Source of the DNA: Saposhnikovia divaricata
Lineage: Eukaryota > Streptophyta > Magnoliopsida > Apiales > Apiaceae
NCBI GenBank assembly: GCA_036435485.1
Contig: CM071600.1
Span: forward strand, 160,158,546 to 160,222,545
Direction: 5' to 3'
Length of the DNA: 64,000 nt
The notes under the pieces are model-generated. The model was not told where the DNA came from, searched no databases, and was given only the letters and a program-made list of their open reading frames with translations. Within the stretch, counting starts at the first letter, position 1, and each line of letters begins with the position of its first letter. Both the position numbers and the translations under genes were made by a program. Below are positions 56,110 to 64,000 of this stretch, in pieces.

Positions 56110-56680
56110 ATAAGGGCATATATATATCGTATTCATTGAATGTAGACCGGGAGTCAGTACTTCTTGATATATCGTAATTACATTCGAGGAAAATATTTAA
56201 GTAAATATTTTCCATTATTTGGTTGACGAATATTATTTGAATATTCGTCCGAGATTATTTAATTAACGATTATCACTTCAAATAATTATTTGAACGTTAT
56301 CTATTCAATGAATATTATTTTTCGATATTCATTCAAAGTCGATTCATCTATCGAATAATATTTCAAATATTCTTTTAAAGCTTGGATTACTCAATGAATA
56401 TTATTTTGATATTCATTTAGAATATTATTCATTAAATGAATATTACTTTGTGAATATTCATTTAAGTTCCTAATTACTTGACGAATATTATTTTAATTAT
56501 TCATCTGATGATTTATTTATTTATCGAATATTACTTCAAGATTCCTTTCAAGTATTATTACTTGAACGAATATTATTTTGAATATTCATTAAAATATTTA
56601 ATTATTCAATAAATATTCCCTCCTTATTTATTCGAGAAGTATTCTAAGAAATACTTAGATTTAAATATTCGCTCGTAGTC
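56110..56680 (+). repeat. AATATTC-rich degenerate array in the 3' LTR of A
   Basis: Second LTR copy of the array at 47400-47900, nearly the same in sequence. Confidence 0.8.
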
Positions 56681-57629
56681 ATAAGCCTCCTGTAGTTATT
56701 TCTGATACAATAAATATTCTCCGAATACTTATCTAATACTCTGAAATGACTTCATATATTATCATTGACCTTCGATAATTATAAAATTTCTTCGAAGTCG
56801 GATTATTATTAATATTATGTCAAGAAAGGTTCTCGAAATGTCGTTCTTCCTTCGAATCTATCTTCCAAATAATAAGAGAACTTTACTTAAAAAATGTTAT
56901 TTATCTTGATGACTTCCCGGTCATAAATCTTTCGAAAAGTATTCTTTTCACTCGCAACTAGAAATGCTATCTATTGCATCTGTGTACCCTCTCATCATTC
57001 GAGGGGTAAGATTATCGGAACAAGATGGTATCCTCTAACAAGCAACAACTTGGGAGATAAAATGTTGAATTTTCCTTTCCAATTAGATACGACTACTTTG
57101 TGGAGTCTTATCAACAAGTATTATACTTGGGGAAAGGGGGACGAACTTTGCACTCAGAATCATGATCTTCTGTTCGAACTTGGAGTCGTGTAAGAGGCCG
57201 AGTAGCGCCGATCCATCCCATTGGCCCAACCGTTGGCCGTGGAGATCTAACAGGGCGGTAGACAAGTAAATCCGTCAGCTCTTCCTTCTACCGGACTCCC
57301 CGCTGAGATGCTAGCCGCCATTGTTAAGGTAGCATAGATAGACAGCTTTTGTTTCCTATTTAACTATATGTATAATTAATGTAATCAACGGCAAAACTTT
57401 TAAACTTATGAAGTTATCCTTTTGGCTTGTAATAACTTTTATTCGTAAACCCCTTTACGTAAGACTTATTTCAATTTCATCTCTGGGACTATAACTGTGT
57501 GTGTGTGAGTGGATATTATTGTGGGGTCACAACATGCTACTTATTGATTTTGGACTCAAGTCAAGTATTACGTATAAATTATGAGACCGTGACGACCCGA
57601 TCCCTGACCCTGGATCTGGGGGCGTTACA

Positions 57630-57880
57630 GTATGACTGATATCAGGATTTCACATTGCATCAGGACTTGACATCCATCAGGATTTGACTTGTCGTATCAG
57701 GATCTGTTCGTAGTTCCTGAAATGTAGTCCTTTACACCCTGTTCCTGACTAAACTCTACAGTTTACTATCTAACACAAACATCCTATACAAAGTGCTAAA
57801 TCCTTTATAAGATCAGGATATTACAAGAAGTATATGCAAATTCTATTCTTAACATCACAACTCATGAATTATTCCTAACA
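57630..57880 (-). repeat. Element I 5' LTR, piece 2
   Basis: It continues the LTR from 31566 after element A and ends ATTCCTAACA at 57880. It is homologous to 22750-23019 in F, including the CATCAGGATCTG-type units. The sequence beyond belongs to Tekay copy D, into which I appears inserted. Confidence 0.9.
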
Positions 57881-58101
57881 ACTATGAACCCTCCATTTTT
57901 GCGAAAAATTTTGCAAAAAAAATTTTCCAGACCACCTTCGTTTTAAAAAAAAATATTGAAGGACTTCGAATTTCATAAATACTTCCTCAGGTTTCAAAAT
58001 TGATTTCCAAGTGTTACCAGTGGGTAACCAGATTGATCAACTTTCCCTGATTTTGAAAACCCATAAATCCTGATAAACCTTGTTTTCCTAATTATCAGAA
58101 A

Positions 58102-58840
58102 ATGCCACCAAGAAGGATGGGAACGAGAGCTAACCCCATCGATTCTGAAGGGCGGGGTAGTCACCACGAAGAAGGTGGCCAGCAGGACTTTAATAGTGAT
58201 GAGAGTGACTAGGAATTTAATGAGGAAGAGTTTGAGGAAGAGGAGGTTCAGAACAATGACCAGGGAGGGGAAAACCCAGAGGGGGACCCCGTGAATCAGA
58301 ACCTTGAGTTAACCGATTATGCTACGTTGGTAGAGAAGGCATCAATCGCAGAAGCCGGGAGTGAGCAAAGTCATAAAGAAAGAGAGGAAAAGAAGAGAAA
58401 GATAGGTAACCAGAAGGGAAATTTGGCAGATGGGAATTTTCCGAGTAAGTTTAGCTGAAAGGTGGTATCTCCGCCCAGTCAGAGCTTTAGGTCTGAGAGA
58501 CTTGGAAATCGGAGCGTAGGCCGACAGACTGGTTGGTCTCACTCCAACCAATCTCGACCCTCACTGCCAGATTGTAATGAATGTGGAAAGAAACATCTGG
58601 GCATATGTAACCCGCAAAGAGTAACGTGTTTTAATTGTGGGTACCTAGGGCACTATGCCAATACCTGCCATGAACCCCGTGCTAAGACTAACCAAGGCAC
58701 TACCTGTTTTAAATGTTAAAAGCTTGGGAACAATGCCAAGGAATGTCCATCTATTGGACCAGCTATACCAAGAGTTAGTGGAGCTATCTCCAACAAACAA
58801 CCCACTGCCATGACCTTTAAACATGATTGAGCCGGATGCC
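58102..58840 (+). pseudogene. D gag with capsid core deleted
   Basis: MPPRRMGTRANPIDSEG at 58102 is the same gag start as in A and B. After a TAG (ESD*EF) the acidic leader joins directly to LTDYATLVEKASIAEAGS, which in A and B comes after the capsid, so roughly 190 codons are missing. Zinc knuckles follow: CFNCGYLGHYANTC is intact, and CFKC* has a stop. Confidence 0.88.
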
Positions 58841-59605
58841 GTAAAGAACGCGGATGAGATAGCAGGTACCCTCCTATTTAACTCAGATAAGGGAATATTG
58901 TTTTAAAGGGGCAGTGACAGGCCCAGAAGTCTAGACCATAGTCCAGACCCAGAAATTGTTGTGTAAAGGATATGAGCCTTACATAGCTTATGTGACTGGT
59001 ACAAAGAAAGAGGTCCCTAGCCTGTAAGAATTTCCAGCTGTTAATGAGTTTGAGGATATATTCCTAAAGGAATTATCCAGATTACCATCGGACAGAGAAA
59101 TAGAATTTGCTATCGATTAGCCCCGGTAGAGATGAACGAGTTATCGACTCAGTTACAAGAGTTGTTGGATAAAGGGTATGGTAAGACCCAGTGTGTCATC
59201 GTGGGGAGCCCCGGTGTTATTTGTGAGAAAGAAAGATGGTAGTATGAGGTTGTGTATTGACTATTGAGAGTTGAAGAAGATTACTATTGAGAATAGGTAT
59301 TACTATTAAGAATAGGTATCCATTACCTAGGATAGATGATTTGTTTGACCAGCTGAAAGATGCTGTGTATTTCTCTAAGATTGACTTGAGAACTGGATAT
59401 CACCAGTTAAAGATTAAACCCGAGGATACACCTAAGACTGGATTTCACACTAGATATGAACACTATGAGTTGTTAGTAATGTCATTTGGGTTGACGAATG
59501 CACCGCAGCTTTTATGGATTAAATGAATCGAGTATTCAAGTAGTATTTAGATAAATTTATTATTGTATTTATTGATGACATCTTGATGTATTCAAAGATA
59601 GAAGT
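58841..59605 (+). pseudogene. D pol fragment: RT with protease deleted
   Basis: The protease is reduced to a few codons (EIAGTLLFNS joined to the region after the active site), so the DSG motif is gone. RT follows with many lesions, a local 19-bp duplication near 59280-59310, DDLFDQLKDAVYFSKIDLRT and a last recognisable FIDDILMYSK before the LTR of E begins at 59606. Confidence 0.88.
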
Positions 59606-60135
59606 TGTTAGGCCGAATACACAAATATAATCAAGTACGTATGAGAGAATAACAATTAACACACCTTTAAAAACTGTATGGAATTAATAACTCCTCTCTC
59701 AGTGATGTAAAATATCACAAAGAGCTGCTTAGGTTACAATGGAATGATAATTCATTTCACGATTCCCTTCTAGGGTTAACCTAACTGTATTTATAAAGAT
59801 ATACAGCTACAGTACAATCGATAATTGACACTCCTATAAATCAGCTATACAAATGTTATCAATTATGATTGTTACACGTCTTCTTAGTCAATACAATGTC
59901 TTCGACAGCTATCCACAATCTTCAAAGATATTTCTTCCATAATTATCTTCAATTAATCTTCAAAGTCTGATAATGACCAGTAGACGCTTCCTCCTGACAG
60001 AGTTTACCAAACTCTGTCGAGCTTCCAACTGTCAGAGTTTAATTAAACTCTGACCGCTTCCAGCTTCCAGTTAAACTCTGATGAATCACTGTAACACTTA
60101 TACACCGACTTTATTCACATCAATTATATTTAGCA
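59606..60135 (-). repeat. E 3' LTR (530 bp)
   Basis: On the minus strand it runs from TGCTAAATATAATTG to CGGCCTAACA. It contains a sense TATAAATA near 59789-59797 and three imperfect copies of a CTCTGTCAGAG-type unit near 59990-60080. Confidence 0.85.
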
Positions 60136-60152
60136 ATCTCCCCCAACTTGTT
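60136..60152 (-). promoter_or_regulatory. Polypurine tract of E
   Basis: The minus strand reads AACAAGTTGGGGGAGAT directly before the LTR start. Confidence 0.85.
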
Positions 60153-60293
60153 CATTAGCAAAAATGCACAAGTTAATAATAATTGATGATGTCAAAACTA
60201 ATTAAACAAGTACAGTGTTTAATAAATAATCAGAGTTTAAACTTCTACTTAAACAAAATTTATAGAAAACAAGAAATACTTACAGAGCTTTAT

Positions 60294-63200
60294 TTACTTA
60301 ATTTCCTCAACATCTGGTGTTGATCTAAGATAGTCTATAAGTAATCTTCTCGCTACATTCTCGAGTTCTATGTGCATGATCTTCTTAATCTCTCTAAGTT
60401 CAGGATCATCTTCACCAGTCTGATAGATTGCAGATCTCAGATAATATATTTTGTTCTTCGTCATTTCATTACCCAGTCTGATGAAGTGTGCTTTCTCTGA
60501 CTCTGGATTAAAATCTAACACAGTTATACCCAAATCTGTTTTCAATCGAGCACTATTTTTCTTCATCTCAAAAATCTTTCCATGATAATCTCTGTACTTC
60601 GGAACATACTCACTTGTGTATCTTGTACCACTAAATGCCTTAGCTTTCACCATCTTATTTCTTAGCACATTAGCATCTTGATGAGTCCTTTGATTTTTCA
60701 CTTTGAAGAGATATAGAACATATTCCAATTCTTCCCATAGCTTCAAATCAATATCATTCTCACCAACTTTATACACAGTTCCATCAGCCATGAAATACAA
60801 CAAAAAAATCTTTATTCAAACTCCTTTGATGAATCAACTGTACTGACTCCAGTCTGTCCAAACTCTCCTATGGAACACCTTGTCCTAGAACAACCAATGA
60901 TGAAGGATCTAGAGGACTTGTATTCACTCTAATTTCTTTATGTGAGCCCAAGCCAGATGTATCTCGACTTTGCTTTGACATAAAGCTCTGCCTTGTAGAA
61001 AATCAGTGCCTCCAGCCTTCAGAGTTTGATCAGAAATAGTTGGCTTTGCAAAGAACATTTGCATTTCAGTAGACAATGGTTTCTGTACAACTGGTGTAGC
61101 AACAGAGGTTGTATTCACTTTCTTTGAAACCTTTTCTTCTTCAATAATCTTTCCTTTCAACTTCAGTTTAGCATCTTCTGTTGGTTTCGTAGACAATGAT
61201 AAATTTTGATCAGCACCAATATTCTCTTTAATAACTATGCCTTTTAGAACATGCCTAGGAGCTTTCTCAATCTTTTTTAACTTTCCAGACTTTAAAGCTT
61301 TTTGATGTTCTTCGTGTAAATTCTTCTCTTCAGCTTCAATGTCTTCAATTGTAACTCCTTCTTCATTCTCTTCCAGAAACAATCTTGCAGCCAATTCTTC
61401 ATCTATCTGTGGATTGTCAGTGAATAACAAGCTTTTGGTCTTTGAAGTACCCTGAGCATCAGTATTTATTCCATCAGACTTTGTAGATGACTTTCCAGAT
61501 CTCAGACTTATATCTTTACCAGCTTTCGATCTCTTTTGGTCATTTGCTTCTTCATCTTCAGCATCATCCTTCTTAGACAGAGTTCAGTATAGATGTGATC
61601 AATTCCAATGAAGCAGCAATAGAGTCAACTTATCAGACAAAGCAGTTTCATTCTCTTCCACTTTACTTAGCCTTTGAAACAGAGTTTCTTGATCTTTAGA
61701 AAAAGTCTGAAACTTCAGCTTATTATCTCTCTGTAGAAGCATGTCTCTTTGAACAACTTCAGCTCGCAGATCAGTTATTGCTTGTTGAGAATCATCAAAC
61801 CTGGTATTAAGAGTCTTGACTTGAACTACAGTGGCTTTCAGACATGAAAGAATCTCTGGATTGGAAATCTTTGTAGCAGTGTTTTGCACAAAAGCAGCTG
61901 CTCTTCCAACAGGAAAAATACAATCCTCTTTATACCAATTCTCTGAGAATTTGACAAAATGTTCGTTTTCAATTTCATATTGTGAAGGTCCAGAAAAATC
62001 AGTTATCTTCCCATCAGTTTGTACTGGTTGTCTCTGAGAAGAGTTAGAGTCAGTACTTTCTTCATCTTCAACATCAGTTTTAGCATTTGCATTTTCAATT
62101 GGCTCAGACTCAGCAATATTTACTGCAGGTTCAACTTTTTCAGCAGGAGTCTCTACAACTTCAATATGCTCAGAAAAAATCTCCTCAATATTCTCTGCAG
62201 TTTGCTCTCCAGCTTCAAACGACTTTGCAAGGACTTCATCCATACGCTCAGAAATTACAGCCTTGATTGGTTGATCAATTTCTTCACCTTGTTCAGTAAC
62301 TTGGTGAGCATCAGAGAATAATGCAGTATGTGTTCTTACTGTTTCATCAAGTACTACAGTAGATTGATCAGCTACACCAGTTTCTTCATAATGAGTAACA
62401 ACTGGTGATGAGATAGGAATGTCAATGTCATCAGAGAATGGAATGAATGACTCAGCAAAAACATCCATATCAGCAAAACCATCTCTGTTTTCAACATCCA
62501 CTTGTGCATCTTCAGCATTCATCTCAACAGTAGGTATCTCTTTAGAATTCACCTCTGGAGCTTCAACATTTGTCTCTTCATCTGACTCATCAATTAACAA
62601 CCTTCTCCTCTTTGATCTAGGCACCTCATCTACCACTTCCTCTTCAACAGAGTTTGAGAAGGTAGGCCTTTTTTCTCTTTTCTTTTTAGCCCTAACAGCT
62701 TTGTGCTTTGTTTTACCTCCACGCTTTGGTTTAGCCTGTGTAGGTGGTAGATTGTTCATTGTTTGGCTCATAGATTTGAGGTTGAGGTTGAGTTTGAGTT
62801 GGTTGAATTTGTTCAGTGTTTGACTCATCATGTTCAGGTTGAGAGGGTTGAGATTGTGGTTCAGTATTTGTAGGTTGTAGAGGTTCAGTGTTTACAGGTG
62901 GGACAGACTCAGGCTGATGTGGTTCTTGAGGTTGATGTAAGAAATTTTGAAGAGCAAGAGACAAAATGAACTCAGGTACTTGCTCCTTGTTTGCATCCTT
63001 GTTGGTCAAATCAGAGAATACTCTCTTATGAACCTTAAAGGTCTCAATAACATCTTCCTCAGAAATTTCAACATTAGGCACACAAGCAGAGAATAGTAAT
63101 TGACAAAATCTAGAAAAATAAACAGTTGTACTAGACTCTGACAATCTTTCACCAAAATTCATCAAGATAATCAAAATTACTTCCATAAAGAAGAGAATAC

Positions 63201-63655
63201 CCGATTTGAAGACTGTCAATAGGAATAGCATCCCAATTAGTGACTTTCTTTCCAAATGCCCTTGTGATGCAATCGAAAAAGAAACTCCACTCCTTCCTCA
63301 GAAATGGCCTTTTCACTTGACCAAGTTTCCCTAATGGACCTGAATACCCAATTTGCTGCAACATCTCTTTGAGATATCTTTCACCAACAACACTGTATGT
63401 AGAGTGTGTCTCAAAACTAAAAGTTTCTCGAACCGTCGTTGGAGTAATGACATACTCTGTTTCCTCATATGTGAAAATAATTGACGGAGTCCCATTATTC
63501 AATCTCTGCAGCAGAGAGCTTTGTTGGTTCGATTAGGGCTGTACCAATCTCTGAATCCCGCAAGAAGTTTTGAATTAAATGAAACGCCTCAGGAACATTC
63601 TCATTATTCAACGGAGCTGCATAGTTGTTAGGTACAAACACTAACCCTCGAGTGG
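60294..63655 (-). pseudogene. Long extra ORF of E, homologous to that of F (frameshifted)
   Basis: Read from high to low coordinate, it starts near 63655 (VFVPNNYAAPLNNENVPEAF). It carries the shared block GYSGPLGKLGQ, RPFLRKEWSFFFDCI and LQIGYSLLYG, a proline/glutamine-rich segment (QPTNTEPQSQPSQPEHD) and an acidic middle. A coiled coil lies near 61600-61900 (LKATVVQVKTLNTRFDDSQQ), followed by a lysine-rich part and a C-terminal block to 60294 (IMHIELENVARRLLIDYLR). Frameshifts lie near 63500, 63160 and 62760; below 62831 a single frame is kept with stops near 61599, 60924 and between 60924 and 60803. Total about 1,100 codons. The ORF lies between pol and the 3' LTR, where SIRE elements have their envelope-like gene, but no membrane span is seen here. 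Confidence 0.7.
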
Positions 63656-63660
63656 TAAAG

Positions 63661-64000
63661 GTGAAAACTAGATCCGTAATCACCCTCAATGAAAACTACA
63701 TCCGTAATCATCCTTCGGCAACACCTGGGCCGGAATAATGGATGGACCGCCTGGCTCACGGTCGCTTACACATCCCGGGAATCATTCGTCAACGATTCCC
63801 ACACCTGCCAGAGTCCCCTTTTTTTTCTTTCTTGTCAAAAATCATTTTGATAGAAAATTCGAGTAGTTGAAGTTCGACCTCAGTCGACCGATAATTCTTG
63901 AAAAGTGTACAAGAAGCAAAACCTGACCGGGGGTTTTCGAAAATGTTTTGGGTTCGAAAGAGTTCGAGTTTGAAAACGATGAAGGTATCTTGGATTAGTT
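63661..64000 (-). repeat. Tekay B-family LTR fragment running off the window
   Basis: From GTGAAAACTAGATCCGTAAT onward it parallels 34913-35270 and 44790-45120, including the ACCTGGGCCGGAATAAT and TCAGTCGACCGAT blocks, with more differences than between the two LTRs of B. It lacks the LTR terminus at its left, so it joins E at a broken end. Confidence 0.9.

Larger units (their letters stand above)
31567..57629 (+). mobile_element. A: Tekay-like chromovirus Ty3/gypsy element, interrupted by B and truncated at its 3' side
   Basis: It starts TGTAAGAACCC at 31567 and ends GGGGGCGTTACA at 57629, with a perfect 5-bp duplication GTATG (31562-31566 and 57630-57634). Layout on the plus strand: 5' LTR (split by B), PBS, upstream ORF, gag with a copia insert, protease, reverse transcriptase/RNase H, then a deletion that removes integrase, the chromodomain and the first 822 bp of the 3' LTR. 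The long LTR (about 4.4 kb), tRNA-Met PBS and sequence similarity to B place it in the Tekay/Del group. Confidence 0.93.
54497..57629 (+). repeat. A 3' LTR, truncated
   Basis: It matches 32389-34031 plus 47371-49280 but lacks the first 822 bp of the LTR and about 410 bp corresponding to 48540-48945 (junction near 57290). It ends GGGGGCGTTACA at 57629, followed by the target duplication GTATG. It proves the B insertion site, because here GGGCATATATATATCG is uninterrupted. Confidence 0.93.
57881..59605 (+). mobile_element. D: decayed Tekay-like element fragment with internal deletions
   Basis: It begins in a gag leader right at the LTR of I and ends within reverse transcriptase at the LTR of E. 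No LTR of its own is visible. Between these points the capsid core and most of the protease are deleted, so about 1.7 kb covers what takes over 3 kb in A and B. Confidence 0.85.
59606..63660 (-). mobile_element. E: 3' part of a Ty1/copia element with long extra ORF
   Basis: A complete 3' LTR, a PPT and a long ORF on the minus strand homologous to the extra ORF of F. Pol and the 5' LTR are absent; the element is cut at about 63660 by a Tekay B-type LTR. The left flank is GAAGT (59601-59605), half of a target duplication in D. The LTR differs in sequence from F, so this is another family of the same general type. Confidence 0.85.

Overview
The window is nuclear DNA of a flowering plant, probably a eudicot with a large, repeat-rich genome. 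The evidence is wall-to-wall plant-type LTR retrotransposons (Tekay-like chromovirus Ty3/gypsy, SIRE-like Ty1/copia, a Tat-like gypsy fragment), CACTA DNA transposons with CACTAGTAC termini, and captured plant gene exons that keep GT-AG introns. I cannot name the species. I find no intact ordinary host gene, no tRNA or rRNA gene and no CRISPR; every substantial coding region belongs to a transposon.

Left part (1-9097): the right end of a large CACTA transposon (CACTA-2). It holds decayed exons of a C48/Ulp1-type protease (2190-2813) and, near its 3' end, the frameshifted terminal exon of a callose synthase gene (8188-8411). A second, complete CACTA element (CACTA-1, 4627-8093, 3-bp ACT target duplication) sits inside it and carries two exons of a fumarase gene plus other spliced exons of unknown origin.

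9.1-16.1 kb: a heavily decayed gypsy gag-pol on the minus strand (J), then the 3' end of a Tat-like gypsy element (H) with an antisense extra ORF, a GC-rich minisatellite, a polypurine tract and an LTR.

16.1-64 kb is a deep nest. A Tekay-family LTR (K, minus) lies in three pieces (16112-17307, 22055-22260, 30405-30879). It contains a 4.75-kb solo LTR of the same family (17308-22054, TSD TCCCC) and a SIRE-like copia element F (22261-30399, TSD TCGGG). K itself sits in the gag of copia element I (gag, PBS and LTR from 31047 upward). The LTR of I is split by Tekay element A (31567-57629, TSD GTATG), and the 5' LTR of A is split by Tekay element B (34032-47370). Beyond them lie a decayed Tekay copy D (57881-59605), the 3' end of copia element E (59606 to about 63660), and another B-type LTR running off the window (63661-64000).

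Besides standard gag-pol, several elements carry extra genes. Tekay A and B share an acidic, then arginine-rich ORF between PBS and gag. Copia F and E share a very long ORF downstream of pol. In F the start of that ORF lies next to a divergent small ORF with its own TATA box, suggesting an internal two-way promoter. These extra ORFs, the exon captures and the pol-to-LTR deletion chimeras are the parts most worth a second look.
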